Source: Gallibacter sp963558965
GTDB lineage: Bacteria > Bacillota > Clostridia > Peptostreptococcales > Anaerovoracaceae
NCBI GenBank assembly: GCA_963558965.1
Contig: CAUWIT010000012.1
Coordinates: 3,965 to 67,964 of the forward strand
Reading direction: 5' to 3'
Length of the DNA: 64,000 nt
Shown here: positions 9,413-17,218 of the stretch, one piece after another
Layout of the letters: each line of letters begins with the position of its first letter
Numbering within the stretch: the first letter of the stretch is position 1
The notes under the pieces: model-generated
What the model was told of the DNA's origin: nothing
Seen by the model: only the letters and a program-made list of their open reading frames with translations
Databases searched by the model: none
Made by a program: the position numbers and the translations under genes

Positions 9413-9985
9413 TTATTTCTTTAAAAGTGATTTACCTGTGTGCCATGCTTGGCCAACTTTTTCACCCATTCGGTGGTATCCACCTTGAAATGGTTCACCT
9501 AAAATAGGATCTACTTTTAGTGGATTTACGCTGCCGTTATCTTCGAGGACTGATTCGTCAGCTAAGACTCCAACTATTTCACCTAAAATATGGTGACCGT
9601 AAACTTCCATTTTATCTTCGACAACTTTGCATTCGATGGTAATTGGAAATTCTTCGATTATAGGGGCATCTACTTTTTCACTTTTGTAAGCAGTTAGACC
9701 TGAGCATTCAAACTTATCTTTCATAGTGTTGGCGCTAGCTATACCGAAAAAATCAGCTGCTTCAATATGTGTAACATTAGGTATGCCGATAGTGAAGGCG
9801 CCTTTTAATTTGATATTTGCAGAAGTTTTATGGTTTTCGCTTATATTCAATGAAACCATATTATTTGCGCAAATACCTCCCCAAGCCATGTTCATAACAT
9901 CAACGTTGTCTTTTTCATCATAAGTTGCAATCATTAAAATTGGCATTGGAACTATGTATGGCTTAATTCCTAAATCTTTTTTCAT
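9413..9985 (-). CDS. Flavin reductase family protein (FMN-binding split barrel)
   Basis: A 190-aa protein resembling flavoredoxin-type flavin reductases that bind FMN in a split-barrel dimer. Family-like blocks: YIVPMPILMIAT near the N terminus, VMNMAWGGICANNMVSLNIS (about residues 29-48), KTSANIKLKGAFTIGIPN (about 53-70) and the C-terminal GYHRMGEKVG. The electron donor and partner are unknown; flavodoxin or rubredoxin are possible. SD AGGAGGTAG stands before ATG, and a TATAAT box reads towards it about 30 nt upstream. Confidence 0.92.
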   Translation of the reverse strand: MKKDLGIKPYIVPMPILMIATYDEKDNVDVMNMAWGGICANNMVSLNISENHKTSANIKLKGAFTIGIPNVTHIEAADFFGIASANTMKDKFECSGLTAYKSEKVDAPIIEEFPITIECKVVEDKMEVYGHHILGEIVGVLADESVLEDNGSVNPLKVDPILGEPFQGGYHRMGEKVGQAWHTGKSLLKK

Positions 9986-10089
9986 AACTATCTACCTCCT
10001 ATATAGGTGTATTATAGCATATTTAGTAAAAAATAAATATGTTTTGTTATAACAGCTATAGAACAATTTTATTAGTAATATTAAAATTA

Positions 10090-10118
10090 TTGACTAAAAC
10101 TATGAATTTTGCTATAAT
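10090..10118 (+). promoter_or_regulatory. Consensus promoter for the TetR-like gene
   Basis: TTGACT (10090-10095), exactly 17 bp, TATAAT (10113-10118); SD TTGGAGGAATT and ATG 10149 follow. A nearly ideal housekeeping promoter with no obvious palindromic operator over it. Confidence 0.75.
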
Positions 10119-10148
10119 GGACCAAGCAGTCAAAATATTGGAGGAATT

Positions 10149-10748
10149 ATGAAGCAAGTAGAGAGAACACGCTTAACATATGACAAAATTGTTAATGGTG
10201 CTATACGTGAGTTTGGTACTAAAAGTTATGCAGATGCTTCGCTAAATAATATTTCTAAGGGCTTGATATACCATAATTTCAAAGGTAAAGATGACTTATA
10301 TCTTCATTGTGTTGCCATTTGTTTCGATAGGATGACTGAGTTTTTAAAACAAAAAAATTATGATCAATCTACATCGGCGAAGGTTATAAGGGATTTGTTA
10401 CTAAGTAGACAGGAGTTTTTTGAAGCAAATCCGTACTTAGAAAAAATCTTTTACTTCACAGTTTTACAACCGCCGGTGCATTTGCGCGAAGAAATTAAAG
10501 AAATTCGCAAAGATTATAATGAATTTTGTCGTAATTTATACGAAGAACTATTGGAAAATCTCCAACTTCGTGATAATATAACAGTAGAGATGGCAATTGA
10601 CTATTTTGTGTTGTTTCAAGAAATGTTCAATGGCTATTTCCAGAGAAAATCCATAGAAGGCAGATCTTTTGCTGATGTGGTAAGAGAACATGAAATGAAC
10701 TTAGCTCAAGTTTTAGATATTATGCTTTATGGCATAGCGGTAAAATAG
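10149..10748 (+). CDS. TetR/AcrR-type regulator with a shortened helix-turn-helix
   Basis: A 199-aa protein. Start and end look normal for TetR (ISKGLIYHNFKGKDDLYLH, then an all-helical ligand domain), but the HTH is short. In TetR proteins six residues lie between the conserved Ile/Val of helix 2 and the Ser/Ala opening helix 3; the two other TetR genes in this window keep them (EICDDCNMSR and GVASECNIAL). Here the sequence jumps from SLNNI to SKGLIYH, an in-frame loss of about 18 nt that removes the end of helix 2 and the turn. DNA binding is probably lost or altered. The frame and the strong promoter are intact, so a protein should still be made. Could be a recent inactivating deletion. 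Confidence 0.85.
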   Translation: MKQVERTRLTYDKIVNGAIREFGTKSYADASLNNISKGLIYHNFKGKDDLYLHCVAICFDRMTEFLKQKNYDQSTSAKVIRDLLLSRQEFFEANPYLEKIFYFTVLQPPVHLREEIKEIRKDYNEFCRNLYEELLENLQLRDNITVEMAIDYFVLFQEMFNGYFQRKSIEGRSFADVVREHEMNLAQVLDIMLYGIAVK

Positions 10749-10775
10749 TTATCGTCTTTATCTAAACTTGATTGA

Positions 10776-10940
10776 TTAGAATAATTGTTCAAAGGGGCTT
10801 TTATTAGGATCATACAACTTTTCAATCCAATCCTCGGTATTTCCATGAATGTGTGATTCAACTCCCTTATTGGCCCCTTTGATATAATGTATATAAGTTA
10901 GATTGTTGGTGTTAGGCACCTGGATACAGTTTAATTTATT
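10776..10940 (-). pseudogene. C-terminal remnant of an unidentified gene
   Basis: On the minus strand a frame open for 54 codons ends NTEDWIEKLYDPNKSPFEQLF then stop (10776-10778). The composition is protein-like (WIEKLYDPNKSPF), there is no start codon with an SD, and upstream the frame closes. I cannot name the family. It probably is the leftover 3' end of a gene that once faced the TetR gene. The TATAAT box of the first small-RNA unit lies inside it. Confidence 0.35.
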
Positions 10941-11017
10941 TTAACTTAGACCCCTAGATTTACTATATTTTTTCTATCATTAAGGCATTGCGACTTTTGT
11001 CGCAATGTCTTTTTTTG
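10895..11017 (+). ncRNA. Putative small RNA unit 1 of 3
   Basis: A TATAAT box at 10883-10888 (no good -35) is followed by about 120 nt without an ORF and a strong terminator: GGCATTGCGAC, TTTT loop, GTCGCAATGTC, seven T (10984-11016). It shares with unit 3 the segment ACCC-N5-TTTACTATATTTTTT just before the terminator hairpin, and with unit 2 the 10-mer TTAGATTGTT near the 5' end. The layout suggests a stand-alone small RNA; the exact 5' end is inferred from the -10 box. Confidence 0.5.
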
Positions 11018-11089
11018 GTGTGAATATTTTAATGGGATAAAGTGATAGAATATATTAACTAGCTAGTATAGTTTTGCTATAATACACAC

Positions 11090-11221
11090 AATGGATGTAA
11101 AAATTAGTTGTTATAAAGATTAGATTGTTATAAATTGTTTTGTTTTATACCTAATACTTAATATATTTAATCCAAGAGCTAGACGGTTACTTTACAAAAG
11201 AGTAATCGTTTAGTTTTTTTT
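11090..11221 (+). ncRNA. Putative small RNA unit 2 of 3
   Basis: Promoter TTAACT (11055-11060), 17 bp, TATAAT (11078-11083). The transcript would run about 130 nt to a terminator with a 13-bp stem (CTAGACGGTTACT / AGTAATCGTTTAG, 11179-11213) and eight T. No ORF with an SD is inside. The centre contains ACCTAATACTTAATATATTT, a weak match to the conserved segment of units 1 and 3. Confidence 0.55.
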
Positions 11222-11266
11222 GAGAAACTAATTGACTACATGGTCTATTTTTGTTATAATACTCTT

Positions 11267-11351
11267 CGACAAGTAAACCCTTAAATTACTATATTTTTTA
11301 TCTTTTGTTTTGCGATTACTTACGAGTATGTAGGTAATCGTATTTTTTTTG
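11267..11351 (+). ncRNA. Putative small RNA unit 3 of 3
   Basis: Best promoter of the three: TTGACT (11232-11237), 17 bp, TATAAT (11255-11260). The transcript would be about 85 nt: AAGTAAACCCTTAAATTACT, then ATATTTTTT, and a terminator hairpin (GCGATTACTTAC / GTAGGTAATCGT, 11312-11341) with nine T. It ends at the last base before the convergent RpiR gene. The block ACCC-N5-TTACTATATTTTTT is shared with unit 1, so the units look like diverged copies of one RNA gene. Confidence 0.6.
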
Positions 11352-12215
11352 TTAATACAATTTCATCTTAGATGTGTATTGATCTATTAATTGTAATTTA
11401 CTTTCGCTAGCGCAGCCTATTTTTTTGCTTATATAAGTTGATAGAAGTTCGGCTGCAAATAAAGCTGGGACTTGTGAATTAAAAAATGTAAGGGAGTCAA
11501 CTGGCACTATAAACAGATGATCTGCATATTTTGCAATAGGAGCTGTTGGTGTGTTGGTAAATACAACAACTGTGGCACCTTTGCTGTGAGCCATTTCTGC
11601 GGCTAAGTATAGAAGTTTAGAATACCTAGGAAGGCTTGCAATGATAACGCAGTCATTCTCGTTTATATCTGATAAAAAGTCAAAAGTATTTTGTGAAAAT
11701 GATGGTTCTGCAAAAACCATAGGCAAACTGTTTTTTAATATAACTGATAGAAAAGAAGCTACGGAAGAGCAGCCGCGGGAGCTAATAATATATTTGTTTT
11801 GTGAGTTTATAATAGCGTCGCTGGCTTTTTCAAATGTTTCGTGAGAATTGCGTAAAATTACGGATTTAATATTTTGATTTGCAATATCCTCCAATGTTTG
11901 AGGAATATTGTCGTGAGATAATTTTTCAAGGCTTTGGTTTAGTTTAACAGCCGGAATTGTAGAGGATTCGTGATGTGTTTTGATGTACTCATCGTACTGT
12001 TCGCGCACATTTTTTTGAAATTCTGTGTAACCAGAAAAACCCAGATCTTTTGTAAATCTCATAACAGAACTATGACTAAGTTCAACTGCTTCTGCAAGTT
12101 CAGTGGATGTCATAAAACAAATGTCTCTAAAGTGGCTAAGTACGTAGTCAGCAATTAAACGTTCTTTTTTAGTAAGTTGTGTTTTTTGAATTAATTCCTG
12201 GAAACCTGATGTCAT
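11352..12215 (-). CDS. MurR/RpiR family transcriptional regulator with SIS domain
   Basis: A 287-aa cytoplasmic regulator. Residues 1-80 form the RpiR helix-turn-helix (KKERLIADYVLSHF, then TSTELAEAVELSHSSVMRFT and LGFSGYTEF). Residues 110-270 form a SIS sugar-phosphate-binding domain (KYIISSRGCSSVASF, then DCVIIASLPRYSK, then ATVVVFTNTP). Such regulators sense phosphosugars and control amino-sugar or sugar catabolism; the target here is unknown, and nagB lies about 4 kb away with no linking operator seen. SD GGAGGTAAAA precedes ATG. It is divergent from the exonuclease gene. Confidence 0.92.
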   Translation of the reverse strand: MTSGFQELIQKTQLTKKERLIADYVLSHFRDICFMTSTELAEAVELSHSSVMRFTKDLGFSGYTEFQKNVREQYDEYIKTHHESSTIPAVKLNQSLEKLSHDNIPQTLEDIANQNIKSVILRNSHETFEKASDAIINSQNKYIISSRGCSSVASFLSVILKNSLPMVFAEPSFSQNTFDFLSDINENDCVIIASLPRYSKLLYLAAEMAHSKGATVVVFTNTPTAPIAKYADHLFIVPVDSLTFFNSQVPALFAAELLSTYISKKIGCASESKLQLIDQYTSKMKLY

Positions 12216-12350
12216 ATTTTTACCTCCGATAAATATTATTATTTTTTACAATTATATCAAAAATATATATATTTAACAACATATGGTAAATTTGTGGTAT
12301 ACTCATATAGAAACTAGTTAGTAAAATCATTGAGGGAGGCAAATTTTAAA

Positions 12351-13019
12351 TTGAATTACATAGTGTTGGATTTAGAATGGAATCAACCATTGTCAAAGTC
12401 CCGTATGGTAAGGCGACCTATTGCTCTTGGCGGTGAAATTATACAGATTGGAGCAGTTAAACTAGATGAAAATTTGGAGCAAATAGATGAGTTTGACCAA
12501 ATGGTTAAACCGGTTCACTACACCAAGATGAATAAGTACGTAAAAGAATTGACAAAAATTACAGATGAAGACTTGGAAACAGGCATTTCCTTCGAAGAGG
12601 CCATGGAAAATTTTAAAGAGTGGTGTGGAGAAGAGTGTCTTTTTTTGACGTGGGGATCTGGCGATGTTAGTATGATTCGCGATAATTGCATTGTCTACGG
12701 TCTGGATTATCAGTGGTTACCTCAATGGGTGGATGCTCAGCTTATGTTTGATGATTTGCTTATGATGGAAGGGAGACAGTTTAGTTTGGACTATGCTGTA
12801 TATTACTTGAAAATTAAGGGAAACAACGGACATAATGCGTTAAATGATGCTATAGATACGGCTGCTGTAATTCGCTCTATGGATGAGGCTTTGGAGTGGA
12901 TTAGTGAGGAGTTGGATTACAAAAATGGCACAGGGGAGTACGCTGAGGATTACGAAGACGACTACGAAGATGGCTATGATGAAGACTTGGAAGATGAGGA
13001 TGAGCCTGAAGAAAAGTAG
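12351..13019 (+). CDS. DnaQ-like 3'-5' exonuclease (KapD/ERI1-like)
   Basis: A 222-aa exonuclease of the DEDD superfamily. TTG 12351 is the likely start: the SD (GAGGGAGG, 12332-12339) sits before it, whereas the in-frame TTG at 12330 overlaps the SD. Exo I is VLDLEWNQ (residues 5-12), Exo II is WGSGDVSMIRDN (about 101-112), and Exo III is GHNALNDAIDTAAV (about 161-174), giving D, E, D, H and D metal and catalytic residues. The last 25 residues are almost all Asp, Glu and Tyr, an unusually acidic tail. Probably trims RNA or DNA ends; a KapD-like sporulation-inhibitor label would be over-reading. Confidence 0.9.
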   Translation: MNYIVLDLEWNQPLSKSRMVRRPIALGGEIIQIGAVKLDENLEQIDEFDQMVKPVHYTKMNKYVKELTKITDEDLETGISFEEAMENFKEWCGEECLFLTWGSGDVSMIRDNCIVYGLDYQWLPQWVDAQLMFDDLLMMEGRQFSLDYAVYYLKIKGNNGHNALNDAIDTAAVIRSMDEALEWISEELDYKNGTGEYAEDYEDDYEDGYDEDLEDEDEPEEK

Positions 13020-13058
13020 CTGACATTCTCACAGGATATGTCGAGGAGAGAGGATTAG

Positions 13059-14036
13059 ATGACGCTTAAAATAATTAGGGCTGATATTGCCAGCGTAAAA
13101 GCTGATGCGATTGTAAATACGGCAAACCCAATGCCTGTAGTCGGCGGTGGTTCGGACAAGGCGATTTACCAGGCGGCAGGGAGGAATGACTTGCTTGAGG
13201 CTCGCAAAAAGATTGGCAAGTTGGAGGTTTCTCACGTTGCAGTCACAGAGGCTTACAATTTAAATTGCAAATATTTGCTACATACGGTGGGGCCAGTTTG
13301 GAAAGGCGGCGACAATGACGAAATTACAAAGCTTGAGGCTTGTTACAACAATTGCCTAGCAAAAGCGTATGAGCTTGGGTGTGAAACCGTTGCATTTCCA
13401 TTGATTTCTTCGGGAGTTTACAGGTTTCCACGAGATTTGGCATTAAAAATAGCCATTAAATGTTTCAGCAATTTTTTGCTTAAGCATGAAATAAATATAA
13501 TTTTGGTAGTGTTTGACAGTGATTCGTACAAGTTGTCAAGCCAGCTTTTTAGCGGTATCGATACTTATGTAAGTGAGCATTATGTGCAGCAAAAAATTAT
13601 GGACGAATATCCGTCATGGAGTGTACATTTAGGTTTTAAAAATATACAAGAAGACATTTCTGCAAGCAAAAATTTAGATAAGGTTTTGGAAAATATCGGG
13701 CCTAGCTTTAAGGAAACTTTGTTTTCACTGATTGATGAAAAGGGGTTAAAGGATCCGGAGGTTTACAAAAGGGCCAATGTTGACCGCAAAACTTTTTCGA
13801 AAATTCGATGCCAGGAAAACTATTTGCCACGTAAAAAAATAGTGTTGGCACTGGGAATTGCTCTAAATCTTAGCTACAGTGAAATGTCTGATTTTTTGTC
13901 TACAGCAGGAATGGCTTTTTCGCCTGCTAGCAAGTCTGATTTACTTGTAAAGTATTTCATAGAAAACAATATTTACGATATAAATACTATAAACTTAGCG
14001 CTTTTCGAATATGGATTTGAGTGTCTAGGTTCATAA
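13059..14036 (+). CDS. Macro domain (ADP-ribose binding) protein with extra C-terminal domain
   Basis: A 325-aa protein. Residues 1-170 are a macro domain: ADAIVNTANPMPVVGGGSDK (about 12-31) and FPLISSGVYRFPRDLA (about 111-126) line the ADP-ribose pocket. Family members bind or hydrolyse ADP-ribosyl groups on proteins or O-acetyl-ADP-ribose. The last 110 residues (DEKGLKDPEVYKRANVDRKT, then FSKIR, then a helical repeat to YFIENNIYDIN) form a separate domain that looks like an HTH or XRE-like bundle and recurs, as I recall, in Firmicute macro proteins. SD GGAGAGAGG lies before ATG 13059. It sits between the exonuclease and ABC-F genes; only 18 nt separate it from the latter. Confidence 0.88.
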   Translation: MTLKIIRADIASVKADAIVNTANPMPVVGGGSDKAIYQAAGRNDLLEARKKIGKLEVSHVAVTEAYNLNCKYLLHTVGPVWKGGDNDEITKLEACYNNCLAKAYELGCETVAFPLISSGVYRFPRDLALKIAIKCFSNFLLKHEINIILVVFDSDSYKLSSQLFSGIDTYVSEHYVQQKIMDEYPSWSVHLGFKNIQEDISASKNLDKVLENIGPSFKETLFSLIDEKGLKDPEVYKRANVDRKTFSKIRCQENYLPRKKIVLALGIALNLSYSEMSDFLSTAGMAFSPASKSDLLVKYFIENNIYDINTINLALFEYGFECLGS

Positions 14037-14054
14037 TAATAATGGAGGAAAAAT

Positions 14055-15608
14055 ATGAGCGTATTAGTTGTAGATAAAGTATCTCACAGTTTTGGTGGAA
14101 GGCAGATACTTGAAGATGCATCTTTTAGATTAAACAAAGGAGAACATGTTGGGCTAGTAGGGGCCAACGGTGAAGGTAAAAGTACATTTTTAAATATTAT
14201 TACAGGGAAGTTAATGCCAGATGCAGGTACTATAAACTGGTGTAAACATATAACAACTGGTTATATGGACCAGCGTACAACTTTGACTCCAGGTAAGACA
14301 ATAAGGGAAGTGTTGAGAGAGGCATATGCTCACTATTTCGACTTGGAAAAAGAGATGCTAGAGTGTTATGACAAGATGGCTACTGCTTCAGATGAGGAAA
14401 TGACAGCTCTTATGGAAGATGCTGCTGAAATACAGGAAATCCTAGAGCAAAGTGGTTTTTACACTATAGATGCTAAAATCGAAGAGTTTGCAAATGGCTT
14501 AGGGCTTGGTGATATAGGTCTAGAAAAAGATGTAACAGAATTATCAGGTGGACAGCGTTCAAAAGTATTGCTTACTAAGCTGTTACTTGAAAATCCAATG
14601 ATCCTTATTTTAGACGAGCCTACAAACTACTTAGATGAAAATCATATAATTTGGTTAAAGAGATTTTTACAAAATTATGAAAATGCATTTATTTTAGTAT
14701 CTCACGATATTCCATTTTTAAATGATGTTGTAAATGTAATTTATCACGTGGAAGATGCAGTATTAACTCGTTATACAGGTAATTATGATGAGTTTATGCA
14801 TATGTATAATATTAAAAAAGAACAGCTTGAACAGGCATACAAAAAGCAGCAAAAGGAAATTGCAGATCTTGAAGATTTTATTTCACGAAACAAGGCGCGT
14901 ATTGCAACTTCCAATATGGCTAAATCAAGACAGAAAAAGCTGGATAAAATGGAAAAAATCGAGCTTTCAAAGGAAAAGCCAAAGCCACAATTTCATTTTG
15001 ATTATTCGAGAGCTCCTGGAAAATATGTAGTAGAGGCAACTAATCTTGTAATAGGATATGATGAGCCACTGACTGCACCTTTAAATTTCCATGTTGAAAG
15101 AGGTAAAAAAATTGCTATAAAAGGTGTAAACGGTCTTGGAAAATCAACTCTTCTTAAAACTATGCTAGGTATAATTAAACCTTACGATGGAGAGGTTAAA
15201 CTGGACTATTATGCTGAGCCAGCCTATTTTGAGCAGGAACATGCAGGTGGTTCAAAAACTGCGTTGCAGGAGTTTTGGGACGAGTTTCCATATTTAGATA
15301 ATGGAGAAGCTAGAAGAGCATTGGCTAAGTGTGGACTTACAACTGAGCATATCGAAAGTCAAGTAAGGGTGCTTTCGGGTGGTGAAAATGCCAAGTTCCG
15401 TATTTGTAAGTTGATGCAAAAGCCTATGAACTTATTGGTGTTAGACGAACCTACAAATCATTTGGACAATGATGCAAAGGATGTTTTAAAAGAGGCGATT
15501 AGAGATTTTAAGGGCACAGTGATATTGGTATGTCACGAGCCTGAGTTTTACGAAGATGTTGTTACAGATATTTGGAATATTGAAGACTGGACAACAAAAG
15601 TAATCTAA
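14055..15608 (+). CDS. ABC-F family ATPase (YbiT-like)
   Basis: A 517-aa protein with two ABC ATPase domains and no membrane segments, the hallmark of ABC-F ribosome-associated factors. First domain: Walker A GANGEGKST (about residue 36), signature LSGGQRSK, Walker B LILDEPTNYLD. The linker around residues 240-315 is charged and helical (KKQQKEIADLEDFISRNKAR). Second domain: GVNGLGKST, LSGGENAKF, LVLDEPTNHLD. Members act at the ribosomal E site to relieve stalled translation or protect against antibiotics. It resembles YbiT rather than the named resistance factors, so no drug is inferred. SD GGAGGAAA. Confidence 0.92.
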   Translation: MSVLVVDKVSHSFGGRQILEDASFRLNKGEHVGLVGANGEGKSTFLNIITGKLMPDAGTINWCKHITTGYMDQRTTLTPGKTIREVLREAYAHYFDLEKEMLECYDKMATASDEEMTALMEDAAEIQEILEQSGFYTIDAKIEEFANGLGLGDIGLEKDVTELSGGQRSKVLLTKLLLENPMILILDEPTNYLDENHIIWLKRFLQNYENAFILVSHDIPFLNDVVNVIYHVEDAVLTRYTGNYDEFMHMYNIKKEQLEQAYKKQQKEIADLEDFISRNKARIATSNMAKSRQKKLDKMEKIELSKEKPKPQFHFDYSRAPGKYVVEATNLVIGYDEPLTAPLNFHVERGKKIAIKGVNGLGKSTLLKTMLGIIKPYDGEVKLDYYAEPAYFEQEHAGGSKTALQEFWDEFPYLDNGEARRALAKCGLTTEHIESQVRVLSGGENAKFRICKLMQKPMNLLVLDEPTNHLDNDAKDVLKEAIRDFKGTVILVCHEPEFYEDVVTDIWNIEDWTTKVI

Positions 15609-15634
15609 TTTTAAAATTTCAAACGATACAAAAA

Positions 15635-15679
15635 AGGGCTAACGTCACATTGCTATGATGCAAGTGGGTAGCCCTTTTT
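15635..15679. terminator. Terminator after the ABC-F gene
   Basis: AAGGGCTAACGTCAC paired with GTGGGTAGCCCTT, followed by TTTC; preceded on the other side by an A-run, so it can also serve the convergent radical SAM gene. Confidence 0.75.
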
Positions 15680-15721
15680 CGTGGTATTATTAAGTATATT
15701 ATGTAGGAAATTTCTTATTTG

Positions 15722-17053
15722 CTATTTATCCCAAAGCTTCTCAGCTGTTGGTTTCCAGTTTTCTGCGTATGGAACAGTCTTTTCGCAAAGATGTTCAACA
15801 GTTTCTGGACTTTCGTAGTCAGTATTAACTGCGTTTGTATCATGTACCATCTTCTTGATGTATTCTGGATTTTCAAGCATTGGACATGGTCTTAACATAT
15901 TGTCGTTAAATGGCTGATTGTCGTGGTAAGCCATAAATAGTGGACTCTTCAATGCTTCAAGCAATGTGCAGTCATGGATATTTGCATTTGAATAATGGAT
16001 AAATACGCAAGGTTCAACATCGCCTTTTGCATTGATATGTAAATATCTTCTGCCTCCTGCAATACATCCTCCAACATACTGAGCATCGTTTTGGAAGTCC
16101 ATAGAGAAAATCGCTTTTGTATTACGTTTTTCTCTAATACGATGGTAGATTTCTTCTCTCTGTTCAGGAGTTGGTAATAGGGCAGTTGCTGCACCGTTTC
16201 CAACTGGCATATAGTGGAAGAACCAAATAAATAAAGCTCCGCTATCTATAATAAAGTCGAAAAATTCATCGCTTGTAATATCCATATAGTTTACGCTAGT
16301 ATAACAAGTTGAAATACCAAATGGTAAGTTATGAGCCTTTAGAAGCTTCATAGCGTTTATGACCTTTTCATAACAGCCATTCCCACGACGAGAGTCATTG
16401 GCATCTTCAAAACCTTCTAATGAGATAGCAGGTACGAAGTTTTTAACTCTTAACATATCTTTGCAAAATTGTTCATCGATAAGTGTGCCGTTTGTGAATG
16501 ACAAAAATTCGCAGTCAGGGTGCATTTCGCAAATTTTGATTATATCTTCTTTACGAACTAGAGGTTCACCGCCTGTGTAGATGTACATGTAAGTACCAAG
16601 TTCTTTACCTTGTCTTACGATTGAATCAATAGTTTCAAGGCTTAAGTTCAACTTGTTTCCGTATTCGGCAGCCCAACATCCAGTGCAGTGTAGGTTACAA
16701 GCAGAAGTTGGATCTAGCAAAATAGCCCAAGGAACGTTGCAGCCTTCTCTTTCGGCTGTTTCTTCTTGTAATGCGCTACCTTTTAAGCTTGCGTTAAATA
16801 AAAAGTTTTGGAAAAATGCTTTTCTAACCCCTGGATCAAGTTCATAAATACGTAAAATCAACTGATACCAATTGTTTTTTTCTTCGATTACATTTCTAAT
16901 AGCATCACGTTGACTTTGGTACCAACCATCTGGTGAAAACTTATCAACTAGTTCCATTAGCTTAGGGATGTTTTCTTCTGGATCCCCTTCAATGTATTTT
17001 AAAGCTTTGTTTAATGCAAAATTTTGCATGCTTTCTTTAATGTTCATAGCCAT
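15722..17053 (-). CDS. Radical SAM protein with SPASM-like C terminus
   Basis: A 443-aa enzyme. The [4Fe-4S]-SAM motif CNLHCTGC lies at about residues 119-126, followed by YIYTGGEPLVRKEDI, the GGE motif that holds SAM. The C-terminal third has Cys in GGCIAGGRRYLHI, EPCVFIHYSNANIHDC and RPCPM, suggesting additional Fe-S clusters as in SPASM proteins that modify peptides or proteins. The substrate is unknown; no peptide gene is visible nearby. ATG 17053 gives proper spacing to the SD (GGAAAGGAA); GTG 17062 would sit too close. An inverted repeat upstream and a TetR gene next door hint at TetR control. Confidence 0.85.
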   Translation of the reverse strand: MAMNIKESMQNFALNKALKYIEGDPEENIPKLMELVDKFSPDGWYQSQRDAIRNVIEEKNNWYQLILRIYELDPGVRKAFFQNFLFNASLKGSALQEETAEREGCNVPWAILLDPTSACNLHCTGCWAAEYGNKLNLSLETIDSIVRQGKELGTYMYIYTGGEPLVRKEDIIKICEMHPDCEFLSFTNGTLIDEQFCKDMLRVKNFVPAISLEGFEDANDSRRGNGCYEKVINAMKLLKAHNLPFGISTCYTSVNYMDITSDEFFDFIIDSGALFIWFFHYMPVGNGAATALLPTPEQREEIYHRIREKRNTKAIFSMDFQNDAQYVGGCIAGGRRYLHINAKGDVEPCVFIHYSNANIHDCTLLEALKSPLFMAYHDNQPFNDNMLRPCPMLENPEYIKKMVHDTNAVNTDYESPETVEHLCEKTVPYAENWKPTAEKLWDK

Positions 17054-17135
17054 AGTAAACACTTCCTTTCCATTTCATCTACTGCACTTATTATAGGCTT
17101 AAAAATTGTTTTTTTCATTGGACAATAGAAACAAA

Positions 17136-17174
17136 ATGGTTATTTTTTAGACACAATTTGAAAAGTGTAACCAT
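17136..17174. promoter_or_regulatory. Nested inverted repeat upstream of the radical SAM gene
   Basis: ATGGTTA (17136-17142) pairs with TAACCAT (17168-17174), and ACAC (17151-17154) with GTGT (17165-17168). Between the radical SAM start and the TetR terminator; a plausible operator for the neighbouring TetR, not proven. Confidence 0.35.
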
Positions 17175-17193
17175 GGCTAAAGAAAAAATCGTA

Positions 17194-17218
17194 CAAAAAA
17201 AGCCACTTATTTGTGGCT
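17194..17218 (-). terminator. Terminator of the TetR gene, overlapping its last codons
   Basis: On the minus strand AGCCAC, AAATAA loop, GTGGCT, then seven T. The stop codon lies in the loop, so coding sequence and terminator share bases. Confidence 0.75.
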
